From assembly GCA_935421135.1 (NCBI GenBank), contig OW285192.1:2523501-2587500 (forward strand): 64,000 nucleotides of DNA. Direction: 5' to 3'. The notes under the pieces were generated by a model. That model ran no database searches and had not been told where the DNA came from. It saw only the letters and a program-made list of their open reading frames with translations. Shown piece by piece: positions 1 through 10,798 of this stretch. Each line of letters begins with the position of its first letter. Positions within the stretch are counted from its first letter, which is position 1. A program made the translations under genes and the position numbers. The stretch is from Bugulina stolonifera (Eukaryota > Bryozoa > Gymnolaemata > Cheilostomatida > Bugulidae).

Positions 1-295
1 ATCCAAATTATTGAGTTACAATGTCGCACCTAACAACCAGCAAGTGGCCTGGAATAGAGTAGGCCTATTAATAATAATTAGTAGTATAGTTAGGTGATAA
101 TTTTAGTTGCAGTGACAGAACCTTATAATTATAGCCTAGATAGGCCCAAGTAGCATTGATGAAGTAGGCCTACCATTGTACGTAGGACCTACATATCTGA
201 TTTATATCAATGCTTTATCACTGAGAACATCAAGTCCTTTTCCCACATGTAGAATGGGGGAACGTTTAGGTAACCTGAAGTGGTAGCCTACTTAC

Positions 296-802
296 TGGTT
301 TCAGAACTTTCTTTATCTCCGATATTACTTTGCCAACATCTTTCACTGAGCAAAGGACAAGTGTGCATACAACATAATCAATGGAGTTGGGCAAAACCGA
401 TCCAATTTCACTCAGATGTTCAGCATCTCCTTGTGCAAACTCAATAATCTTTAAATGTTCAGCTTTCTTTTTAATTGACTCATTGACATAACCTTCAAAC
501 TCGACTTTCGGTTCAACGCATGTCACAGAGCACTGCTGAGGGTAAAATTGAAAATTGGTTCCTGAACCAGCACCGATCTCTACGATAGCTTTATTGGGCA
601 TCATAGAGCTAAATAGACTGCCCTTGATATCATTCAGATGACCGCTCTTGCTTAACGTTTGATCCATCTTGGACAAAGCATATGCATATAAACTGTTGTA
701 GTATTTTCTAGAAATACAGTATATCGTAACGCTAAACAAAACAGGTAGGTAGAACCATTTAGTGGTTAGAATCTTCTGGACTGCAACGTCTTCCATAGCC
801 AT
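296..802 (-). CDS. First exon of a METTL7/TMT1-like membrane methyltransferase (partial)
   Basis: A 169-codon exon begins at the ATG at 802 and ends in phase 0 at a GTAAGT donor just below 296; the remaining exon(s) lie beyond the left edge. Residues about 17-31 form a hydrophobic segment, as in the N-terminal membrane anchor of METTL7A/B. Residues 74-81 read VEIGAGSG, motif I of class I SAM-dependent methyltransferases, followed by CVEP at the end of the second strand, a GDAEHL segment and a hydrophobic YVVCTLVLCSV strand, the usual order in this family. METTL7 proteins are ER or lipid-droplet membrane enzymes that methylate small thiols; that role is transferred from the family and not visible here. 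The C-terminal third cannot be examined. Confidence 0.8.
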
Positions 803-1689
803 TGCAGGATAGGCCTAAGACCAAGTCAGTACTAAATATAATATACGCAGTAAATAATATAATGAATAATATGCTCAATATTTTGCTTTGGGCAGCTTTA
901 GTCCAGGTTGTGCTCATAGCAGGCAGGCTGTCTTAACGGTTTTCCCAAGAAGATGTTTTTTTAATACGTACATAATGTTTTAGGACTATTTATGTGCACT
1001 GATGACTTTATATACAATCACGTAATATTGAGAACGCTGCAAGTTAAGAGATCATGATAGCCTGCAAGCACCTGCTAAGCTTCTTGCATCCAATGATAAT
1101 ATATTATCATTGTTGCATCCAAACGGTTCGAGTAAAGAATTGAGCTGTCCTATTAACTACCCGCACTTTTAGGACGCTCGTTGTGATTTTAAGGCTTTGT
1201 TCAATCGATAAAATGGCGCGGTTGTTTTGTATTTGGTTTTACTTCTTTAACATTTTCTTCCTGAGTGTCAGTGGTGAATTTCTTTTACTTTCGTGTATAT
1301 AATGGATTGATGATGTGTTAAGGTACCGCGTTGCCCCTGTTGTACTGGAATACTGGTGTTAGCCGATTTGTCGTAAGTTAGCTACTCAGCTAACAACATG
1401 AACATGCATGGGCCCAATGGCTCCCACACACGTGGTAATTGCACCAGTACAGGAGTACTGTAGTCTGCTGCATAGATTGAGTTGCAGAAAAAGGGCAAAC
1501 AATTTTTGATTGTGGCAATCACAAAGCCTCTAAACTGATTATCATAATCAATATGGTCATTAATAATATAATATAATTTTTAAGTATTTAATTAAATATT
1601 AATATAATAATAATAATATTAATTGCTTTAGTTACTAGCTACTAGCAAGTTTGACAGGATATAAAGATTAATATTTAATAGTGTAATGG
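803..1689. other. Intergenic stretch upstream of the methyltransferase; no gene supported
   Basis: AT-rich sequence with no convincing gene. One short item stands out: an ATG at 1213 (plus) opens a very hydrophobic, signal-peptide-like reading frame of about 20 codons that meets a possible GTGAAT donor near 1272. I found no downstream exon to pair with it, so it is only a candidate first exon. Confidence 0.4.
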
Positions 1690-2040
1690 ATGGGGCTTTT
1701 GGGACTATGCAATATCTTCTGGAATGATAGCCATATACTGTCGCTGTGCAGTTTCTTTACATTTCCAATATCATATGGGCAACGTCGGTGAGAAATTTTT
1801 ATAGAGCTGCGTAGGCTTCACTTTGAGCTCGTAGTAGATATCATGCTAGAATATTGGTCAAGAAAGTTTATGATGTATTGATGTTCTTCTCGAGAAGAGG
1901 GTGATATGGGACCACAGAGATCAGAATGTACACGCACTAGAGGTTTTGTAACAGAGGTAGGAGGATCATGTGACGTTGATAAACACCTATTTTCAAACAA
2001 TCAGTGAAGATAGCACGCAGCTCAGGCTACATGGAGATAA
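1690..2040 (-). pseudogene. Ty1/copia integrase fragment
   Basis: On the minus strand a 60-codon frame (2000-1818) contains VRVHSDLCGPISPSS followed by YIINFLDQYSS, which corresponds to the start of the copia integrase core (the conserved 'HSDLCGP ... F.DDYS' signature carrying the first catalytic Asp). Frames on both sides (down to about 1690) retain weak similarity, including KKLHSDS, which resembles the 'LRSDNG' second-Asp region, but stops and frameshifts break them. No LTRs were found nearby. This is a decayed fragment. Confidence 0.65.
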
Positions 2041-2465
2041 TTTAGGCTACAATGACCCTCGCATTCTGTTGGCTTCTGATTGATATAGCCTATTAATTGT
2101 TAGTCTGGTTGAAAGGGTTTTAGGAATACAGCCAATTCAAAATTTCATATTTTAAAGCCACAATCTATAAAAAATTGCCCACAGATTTATGCCTTATATT
2201 TTCAGCTGTGTCTATGGGCTAATTGCCACTTTATGCGCATTTAGAGCTCTGATTATTTTTATTGCCACTATAATTATTTCTATCAAATATTAATATGCAT
2301 AAATGCACAAATGATATAGCCTATATAGCTAGCTACCTATAGAAAAGCTAGTACTTCACTAACCTAAGGTAAACTCTACCTTGGTACAATGCAACATTCT
2401 TCCATGGTTCTATTTAGGAAAACCACCAACATACAAATTGGTCAAAAAATATTTGTTATAGGCCT

Positions 2466-2660
2466 ACATAGGGAGCTGCTGTGGCCTAGTGGTAAGGGCT
2501 CTGGGCTCTCATGCGGGAGTCCCAGGTTCGATCCCCATAAGGGTCATTGGTGGTGTTAGGAAGGGCATTCAACCTCATAATGCTCCCGTGCTACTTCAGT
2601 AACTTTGCCATTGGTGAAGTGCCTTCTCCACCCCAAATTAGAAAAAATGCAAATCTCTTT
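2466..2660 (+). mobile_element. tRNA-derived SINE-like element
   Basis: Starting near 2470 there is an A-box-like TGGCCTAGTGGTAAGG and, about 35 bases on, a B-box-like GGTTCGATCCCC, spaced as in an internal RNA polymerase III promoter. The body then runs into GGTGTTAGGAAGGGCAT, a module that recurs at about 49003 in this window (GGTGTTAGGAAGAGCAT). A tRNA-like head joined to a shared LINE-like tail is SINE architecture. The boundaries are approximate and I did not find a clear target-site duplication. Confidence 0.6.
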
Positions 2661-4002
2661 ATATCTTTGCTTTCTTATCTGGGATTAATAGTGGGAAGTA
2701 AAATCGCTAGGTACATCAGGAAAAGTAACATATAAATCAAACTGAATAATTGCTTGAGATAGAACTAAACAAAGTCTATAATAAACTTTATCATTGTATA
2801 TTTATCGTCTTTGTCAAATTTATATCAAATTGTTTTGATTATTTAGCGCCTAAAATAGTGTCTGGCTGGGTAGCTGAGGCACAGCCATACGATATACAAG
2901 CCAGAGTAGGCCTACAATGGAGAGGGAGTCAGAACAGGGAAACCAAGCAAAAGGGGGCTAGGGAGAGTGAGCAGATCCAACCTGACGCACTGCACACGGC
3001 GAGGTAGTGGGTTGACTAAGAGAATTATCCATGCCTGAAGATACCGTTGGATCCTTAGCCAGCGCAAGACCCGTTGGTGTGGGATCAATTGCTACAGCTA
3101 GATAGACTTGCAGGAGTCATACCTACAGCTGGGGGGGGGGGGTGGGGGGGAGAGGTTGGGCGGTTGGGTCCTATTGCTAGTCATGGGATGAGTGCCTTAT
3201 ACCCTACTGTTGGTCCTAAACAGTAAGAGACTGTATAAGTACAGTGCAGTAAGATCTGAAGGTCAGTAAGAGCTGCTTATATACTGAATCTGGTTCCGGT
3301 CTGAGATCAAAATGTTACTTGAATCGGTCTCGGACCAAAAGGGGCCCGGGTTACAGCTGATACGCTGACACAAGAAGACTCGGATCACCGGTATAAAAGC
3401 CCAAAAGACGGGCAAAATCATGCACAAAATATACAGTAATTCCAGGACTGTTTACAAGGTACATAAGTGATGATTTGATAGACATCAATAGGAACGATAC
3501 AGTAAAAGTAAGCAAGGTACAACTAACGTCAATACAACAAGAAACACAGTTGAGCATCCGTGCAGTAATGTGAGTAAATGTAAATTTCTATGCGGAATGT
3601 AGAGATTAGGAGATTTGGTACGGGACACAACAATAGGAGTGACTGCGACCCTGATTAAATGGAAGCTGTTCTCTCGTGTACACTTTGCGTGAACATGTAC
3701 AGTAGGCCTAGTAATATAATAATATACACATGTGTATCATATACACCTGTAATATACATGTATAACATAATATACATATAATATACATTTTTATATAATA
3801 TATCACTTACACCATAGTACAAATAAAGTTTAATATAGCCTACATAATATAATAGGCCTATACATGTTGGCACACATTATACACAATGTATATCATATGG
3901 GCCAACATGTATGATATGCATATGTCTCATGAGTCGCTTGGCAGGCATTATACCAAGTAAATAATACGGTATATTATGTAATGTTATAGCCAGTAAGCAA
4001 GA
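2661..4002. other. Intergenic stretch with a poly-G tract; no gene supported
   Basis: No coding signal is convincing here. It contains a G-run block at about 3131-3150 (twelve Gs, a T, then seven Gs, a possible G-quadruplex on the plus strand) and, at 3700-3950, AT-rich sequence dominated by TATACA/CATATG alternation. Open frames in this stretch are short and lack splice support. Confidence 0.5.
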
Positions 4003-7000
4003 ATGGAAGCAACAAGAGTTAGTGAGGGTTCAGCAGACTTATCTTGTCCAAAGTGTGGAAGATCATATAAAAGGAAGCCGATGCTAGAGAAGCATGTTAG
4101 TACATGTGTGCGTGTGGTGAGAAAGGCGGCACTTCCTTTGTTTAAATCTAGTAAAGTATCTGAGGCTTTAGTTAAGGTGGCCTCGGACCTTCCAGAAAAT
4201 GTCAAGAGAATGGCAGTCAGATCTGACAAGATTGAGAAGGTCAGTGAAGTCTGTTTAGACCTACAATTTACATGTAACTGTGTACTACTAACTGTGTACT
4301 ACTAACTGGGTACTACTAACTGGGTACTACTAACTGGGTACTACTAACTGTGTACTACTAACTGTGTACTAGTAACTGTGTACTGCTAACTTGATACTAC
4401 TGTGTCCTACTGTCTAATTACATTGTCCAATCTGGGAGTCACTTTGTAAAGTGAGTTCATTCTTTTACTGCTTGGGTAACCTAATTATGTGCTGTATGGC
4501 TGCCTCAACAGATCATGAAGTGCTGCAACAAACATCTATAATAGAGCAGGCTTCGTCATATTTAGTTTGATTTCCAACTCTGATTTACATGTATTTTGTT
4601 GTTGTGGTGTTGACTGTAGTTTGCACTGTATCAAGGTGTTGACTGTGTAGTTTGTGTTCTACCAGGCTCACACAAAGAGACCTTTGGATGTGCCAAAATC
4701 GGGGAGAGGGAAGAATAAAGTGGTGACTGCACCTACATTGCTAGAACAGGTGAGCTGCATACACGACGCTTCCTATTGCCAGTCCCATGTTACTTCTTAC
4801 ATGCATCAATTGTCATACCAATAAAGTCGCTTTACTTCTTACATCCAGATGGCAATCACATTACTTGTATATCCAATCACATTACTTCCGATCCAACCAT
4901 ACTCTTGCCATATTCAATCTGTTGTAACCAACCATATAGCTCTGTAGTTCTGAACAAGACTGGTTATTACTGCTCACTGAGATAGTATTGCTGGGTGTTC
5001 GGCACCACACTGTATTAGGTGAATATTGCAGGCTGACAAGGAAACAAGATGGCAGCTGATACAGTGTAACGTTAATGAAATACTGGATGAGACAATCGGC
5101 ACACAGAGATGTGTGCTGACCCAGCGGCTACCAAGGTCAAGGTTAACTTCAGGCATCGAAGGTGTGGAGGTCAACCAGACTGTTAGCGCAGATAGCTGTG
5201 GCTGGTGGCAGGCTGCTAAGTGTACTGCAACCAGTGCAGCAGACAAGCCTATGTATGTATGTATGTGACCTTCATCTGAATGTATGTGTATAGTCGTCTG
5301 CATTGTGTGCACTATGTAGGCTAACACATGACAACGTTTACTGTAGCCGTTGCATGTCTGTTAGTCCCTCGTTTAATAAACCGAAGTTGTTTTGAACATA
5401 GTAAAGCAGGAATGGCGTGGAGAATGGCGTGGAGAATGGCTCGTGCTAGGTAACATGGTTCTATGTTACTGTTACTCCGTGCCATATTCCATAGTTTATA
5501 TGTTACGTCAAATAACTACTGTATCACCACACTGTACTCCATATATTATACATTGTTGTATGTAGAGTAGCTACTGTATAACCACACTGTACCCCATATT
5601 ATATTATGCATTATAGTATGTAGAATAGCTACTATATCACCACACTGTACTCCATATATTATGGTATGTAGAGTAGCTACTGTAACACCACACTGTACTC
5701 CATATATTATAGTATGTAGAGTAGCTACTGAATGACCACACTGTACTCCATGTATTATTGTACTATATAGGGTAGCTACTGTATGACCACAGTGTATTTC
5801 CTGGTTCCAGGGTATGTAATGATGTTACTGCATCTACATACAGAGATAAAGCAGCCCTTCAGAGTAAACTACACGCTAAGTTTAACTCTCTTTTACCAAC
5901 AGCCTGTGAGACTGCTTTGTCTTCCCCATTAGCCTTAGAGAACTCAGCAACTAGCATGTCACTGCTGGATATTAAGGTAATGTTTATATTTCGTTAATTA
6001 TTAGAGTAAATTGGCAGGCTATCTTATTATTGATAATTAGTCACACTGCTCTAATAGCGGGAGTTATCTCTCTCTACTGTAGTTTCACAGCCAGCCCCAA
6101 TTTGCAATTGAACCTGTGCAGGCAATCACAATCGTTTACATATGACACAATGTAGAGAAAGATGGCTGATTTTTGAGACCAGATAACTCACATATTGGTA
6201 GACTTCATGCTGGTTAGTTGACACTGACTAAAGTAACTACCAAGAGACACAGCCACTAGCATAGTCATAGTCATTCTACTATGCTAGAGGCAGTCAACAA
6301 GTTCAATATTTATCCCTCCACTTGCCTAGTAGGCTTATTCGGAATTTGTACTGGTTCATATGAGACTGTTTTTGATATCCTTGTTAGCGATACATATTAT
6401 TACCAGGCACGCCTGACTTGCAGGCTGCTGTGTATTATTGAATAAAATAAATTGTTATTGCTGCAGATTGCTATTTATAAAGCTTGCACATGCAATGTTC
6501 GAATGAGATTGTTTATTGGTGATAAACAAACTCTAGACATTAGGCATTTCCATTCGGACATTGCACATTGCACTTCCAAGCTTTATAAATAGCAATAGCC
6601 AAACTATTATATAACCACATGGTTGTTAGCTAGAAGTTGTAATAAACATTTATAATATTGCAATGTTGGGAATTCTGACAGAATTTGTTCACTATTTGTC
6701 TGAGTCTTTGTAGCCTCAGGGTGTCCCTCTCTCACTGGGCAATATGGTTGATAATGACCTCTTCTCTGATATTATTATCAATACTGCAAGGAAAGAGTTA
6801 GTTAGAGCTCACAGACTTGTGCTTTCACAGGCATACCCTGGCATTACAAGGGTGAGTACTACCTTACTAACAGTGCTGACTATAACTACACGTATGTGAT
6901 ACTATAGACACCCAGTGCTGACTATAACCACATGTATGTGATACTATAGACACCCAGTGCTGACTATAACCACATGTATGTGATACTATAGACACCCAGT

Positions 7001-9777
7001 GCTGACTATAACCACATGTATGTGATACTATAGACACCCAGTGCTGACTATAACCACATGTATGTGATACTATAGACACCCAGTGCTGACTATAACCACA
7101 TGTATGTGATACTATAGACACCCAGTGCTGACTATAACCACATGTATGTGATACTATAGACACCCAGTGCTGACTATAACCACATGTATGTGATACTATA
7201 GACACCCAGTGCTGACTATAACCACATGTATGTGATATTATAGACACCCAGTGCTGACTGTAACCACATGTATGTGATACCATAGACACCCAGTGCTGAC
7301 TATAACCACATGTATGTGATACTATAGATACCCAGTGCTGACTATAACCACATGTATGTGATACCATAGATACCCAGTGCTGACTATAACCACATGTATG
7401 TGATATTATAGACACCCAGTGCTGACTGTAACCACATGTATGTGATACCATAGACACCCAGTGCTGACTATAACCACATGTATGTGATACTATAGACACC
7501 CAGTGCTGACTATAACCACATGTATGTGATACCATAGACACCCAGTGCTGACTGTAACCACATGTATGTGATACCATAGACACCCAGTGCTGACTATAAC
7601 CACATGTATGTGATACTATCGACACCCAGTGCTGACTATAACCACATGTATGTGATACTATAGACACCCAGTGCTGACTATAACCACATGTATGTGATAC
7701 CATAGACACCCAGTGCTGACTATAACCACATGTATGTGATATTATAGACACCCAGTGCTGACTGTAACCACATGTATGTGATACCATAGACACCCAGTGC
7801 TGACTGAAACCACAAGGTTTTTTTTTTTTGCTGGAGGATTTTTTATAAACATTTCATAGTGCTAGTGTCCTGACATATGACCCTGGTGGTAAATGGTAAA
7901 GATGGTGAAGGTGAATAAGTTTATCTTCAAAACAATTCTTTGTCATTACCAAAGGAGAGGCCAATCTGATCGCCTCCAACATGAGATTGCATTCTCATTG
8001 GCTTAGATTTTTACCAAAGGACGCAGAGTTGGAGTTGCGGCTGTCACTACTGAGTTTCATATCTTCCCCTCCACCATCTTTGATGAAGAGGTTAACATGG
8101 TATGATGTAATATGTGATTTATCAAATCTGACTAAGCATTGTTCCTGTTGATTAGTTCTTGCAGAGTAACACAGAGATAGACCTGCGTACCGTCCCAAAG
8201 CAGGAGGCTCTTGTATGGTTGACAGCAGTGTATACTGGCGATACCACCAGACGCTATGAAGGACTGACTAGTCGGTCTATCGACCTAATAGCCCAGTAAG
8301 TATACAATAGATATATTACTGATATGGAAGTACTAGCTGCATACTGTGCCAATACAGACACCATGGACAGTGCGTTGTTTTGGTTCAGGTGTTTCTAAAC
8401 ATATATTTCGTTGTATTTAGCACCTACAATTGTACATACAAGAATCCGGCAATTATTTTTGTATCCCTGAGCCTGTCTCTGGCCCTGAGCCTATCTCTGA
8501 CCCCTTCTCTCCTATAGAAACAAGACCCAAGTCTAGCCACTCAGTAACACTGCTAGTTTTACCCTCTTTCACTCCTAAATAAACACAGTTTATTATCATG
8601 ATTCAGGTTTCTTAAGAATTCCACCACATGGAAGGAAGGAGTGGAGACAGGACTACCAAAGGAGAGACCTTCATCTCTTCCTAAGAAACGACCTTCAAAT
8701 GAGAACGAAGAGAACAGCAAAGTTATAAACAATAAGACCGCAGCTAATCCTCCTCCATTTACTAAACTGAGACGAGGGAAGCAGGCCAAGACATGCTGTG
8801 GTCCCAAGACTAGAGGACCAAAGGCTAAATATCCCAGACTCCCCTCTCCTCCCAAGCACAAGATCTCTCCTCTACTGTCTACTATTGGTACCCGAGACTG
8901 TAACACAGTAGTGGGTGTGGCTACTGATAGCGTAGCAGCTGGTGCAGTGCGGGTGCTGGCTGGTCGCCAAACTGATGCCGACGATGACCTCTTGCAGAAG
9001 AATAAGTTGAGAGACATGGATGTATGTGTGTCTGTAAATGATTGGAGGGAAAATCAGGGGACACCTTGTGTAGCTGTCATAGATTCTGACAGCGACAGTT
9101 TGCTTGAGGTTGACATGAAGGCTTTGCAGTCACACACTATCCTCAATGAGTGTAGAGCACCTGCCAGGATGGACTCAGACATGCAGGCACCTAATGTAAA
9201 GTGTCGTAGTGGAAATGAAAAGGTTAAGACTGAACGTGGAAATCAAATGCCAGCTGTGGGTGACAGTCACAACCTAAGAAGTGGTAAGTGTTGTAACTAC
9301 CTCACATATAAGTAAACAGTCCCATAACTGAACTACCTACACTACAGGTGTGTATACTGCAACCCCATTCTACTTCTCAAGGTTCTCACTTTGTGTTCAG
9401 AATTGGTGACACACTCAATACAAAGGTTGAACATACTGCATAGTAATTGAACTGTATTCTGTCTGTGCATACAACTCTGTGCTCCACTGAGAGTGAGAGG
9501 TGATGCCGTATAATCAGAATCGTTATCAGGGAGAGGCCTAGCAAGATCAATTTTACTGTGATATTATATACAATATACAATATATGCAATATATGCAATA
9601 TATACAATATATAGAACTGTACAATATGCATGTATACAATATATGTTATGCCAAAATGTCTCTTTAGAGCTCTTTGACTTGCAGATGTGTGAAAAGAAGA
9701 TGTTTTTACAGTAACCAGCTGTCTCTATTGTTACAGATGCCAGTGAGGATTTGTTCACAAATAGTTCTATTGACTAA
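4003..9777 (+). CDS. SLX4: SLX4-like UBZ/BTB DNA-repair scaffold, eight exons
   Basis: Exons 4003-4239, 4666-4749, 5032-5252, 5811-5976, 6714-6851, 8165-8295, 8607-9283 and 9737-9777 join with consistent phases and GT-AG borders into 564 codons ending in TAA. Residues 15-34 form a C-x2-C-x11-H-x3-C finger (CPKCGRSYKRKPMLEKHVSTC spacing), as in UBZ4 ubiquitin-binding fingers. Exons 5-6 (about 237-326) read as a BTB fold: LFSDIIINTARKELVRAHRL, then a VWLTAVYTGD strand-helix. Residues 481-489, VAVIDSDSD, are a classic SUMO-interacting motif. UBZ, BTB and SIM in this order match SLX4, the scaffold for structure-specific nucleases. The C-terminal SAP and SLX1-binding regions expected in SLX4 are absent before the stop, and human SLX4 is far longer, so this is either a reduced form, a damaged copy, or an incomplete exon model. 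Another BTB-zinc finger protein is the alternative. Confidence 0.6.
4274..4392. repeat. 14-bp minisatellite in SLX4-like intron 1
   Basis: About eight tandem copies of a 14-base unit of the form AACTGTGTACTACT, with TG to GG variants in the middle copies. It starts within about 35 bases of the exon 1 donor. Confidence 0.85.
5510..5800. repeat. Degenerate minisatellite of about 55-60 bp in SLX4-like intron 3
   Basis: Roughly five diverged units each contain TAGCTACTGTATNACCACAC followed by TGTACTCCATATATTATA and GTATGTAGAG. The array ends just before the exon 4 acceptor at 5810. Confidence 0.75.
6465..6598. mobile_element. Fold-back (inverted repeat) element in SLX4-like intron 4
   Basis: ATTGCTATTTATAAAGCTTG at about 6467 is repeated in inverted orientation as CAAGCTTTATAAATAGCAAT near 6577-6596. 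The similarity continues inward through TGCAATGTTCGAATG and CATTCGGACATTGCA. The arms of about 45 bp with a loop of about 40 bp suggest a small MITE or hairpin-forming relic. Confidence 0.65.
6869..7811. repeat. 42-bp minisatellite in SLX4-like intron 5
   Basis: About 22 copies of a 42-base unit (core GTGCTGACTATAACCACATG, then TATGTGATAC and TATAGACACCCA) with few substitutions. Because 42 is a multiple of three and the unit lacks stops in one frame, it produces a 308-codon open frame on the minus strand with a 14-residue period. There is no start context or splice support for it, and it lies inside an intron. Confidence 0.9.
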
Positions 9778-10302
9778 GTGACAGCTAACTAACAGGTAAC
9801 TGTAAATAGCATATGGTGAAGTTATCTTTCCTCTGGTTGTAGGCACCCTTAAATAACTATAACATAATCTCTAACCCTCTTTCTCTCACCATATGTAACG
9901 AGTATGTAGGAGGGTAGATCCAAAATTCTTTTTCTTTTACTTTCACTTTTAATATTCAATATAGTCTCCTTTAGCCTCAATACACTTCTTCCATCATGTT
10001 GTTAAGGATGGTAAAATGAGGCCATCACTGCTATGGCAGCGAGGAGGTTGGAGCTAAGGCTACAGCTACTTTACCAAGTTTCCTTGTGATGTTATGCAGG
10101 TGTTTGCTGTATATTTGAACAGTAGAATTATGTAGTCTGTGTGTTAAATGAGAAGGCAATTCCAGAGAGGTGACAAGCTTTAGGGGCCAGTAGATAGTAA
10201 TCCTATATAGTGCCTCTACTATTAACATGTCATGTAGTTATTTCTATAATATATTATTATTATTATTTTGCATATGATGATACAATAATTATACTCATTA
10301 GG
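9778..10302. other. Downstream flank of the SLX4-like gene; no gene supported
   Basis: No exon, RNA gene or repeat was recognised between the SLX4-like stop codon and the left LTR. I saw no clear AATAAA just after the stop. The first AATAAA on this strand that I noted lies inside the LTR at about 10604. Confidence 0.45.
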
Positions 10303-10693
10303 TGATATGTACTATCACTATTTATTGTTTATTTATGTTCTAATAATAGCACGCACTAGTGAGATGTGACAATGAATCATACTTTTGTTTACTTACAGTA
10401 GTGTTACATAGGATTTACTGGAATGGCCTAGAACATTCTTATACTTGCTGAATCACAGATTCTAGAATATTCTATAGCAACTAGTATATAAGCAGGCCAG
10501 TTCCAACTTTAGTTCAGTTACTAATATGTCAGTATTCAAGATACATGTAACCACACATTGCTAGTCTAGTTCAGCTAAATATTATAGCTTGTTATTTATA
10601 TACAATAAACTAGAAGTTCTGCACACAAAGAAATATTTAGACATTCAATTGTCAATGTTAGTTTCAGCTGTACCTACGCACTGAAACATAACA
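10303..10693 (+). repeat. 5' LTR of the intact gypsy element
   Basis: 391 bp, TGATATGT...AACATAACA. It contains a TATA-like CTAGTATATAAGCAGG at about 10480-10495 and an AATAAA at 10604-10609, so the U3-R-U5 order is plausible: promoter, then polyadenylation signal about 120 bp later. It matches the right LTR base for base as far as I can read. Confidence 0.95.
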
Positions 10694-10695
10694 AC

Positions 10696-10713
10696 TGGTG
10701 TCAGAAGTGGGAT
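10696..10713 (+). promoter_or_regulatory. Primer-binding site complementary to tRNA-Leu
   Basis: TGGTGTCAGAAGTGGGAT begins two bases after the 5' LTR. It is the complement of the 3' end (with CCA) of animal tRNA-Leu(CAA), whose acceptor end is ATCCCACTTCTGACA. The assignment to leucine comes from remembered tRNA sequence. Confidence 0.8.
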
Positions 10714-10798
10714 GCAACACACACACAGTGAGATCTAACACACACACAGTGGGATCTAACACACACACACTACACTGGATTAAACCTCAACTGGCAGT

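Noticed and set aside
6867..7793. 308-codon minus-strand frame of 14-residue repeats
   Set aside because: It is the translation of a 42-bp intronic minisatellite; the array lies between two well-supported exons on the other strand and lacks any start or splice evidence.
8559..9017. 152-codon minus-strand frame
   Set aside because: Antisense shadow of SLX4-like exon 7, whose plus-strand frame joins both neighbouring exons in phase.
10298..10302. TTAGG as a telomeric (arthropod-type) repeat
   Set aside because: There is only one unit on each side of the gypsy element; it is the 5-bp target duplication.
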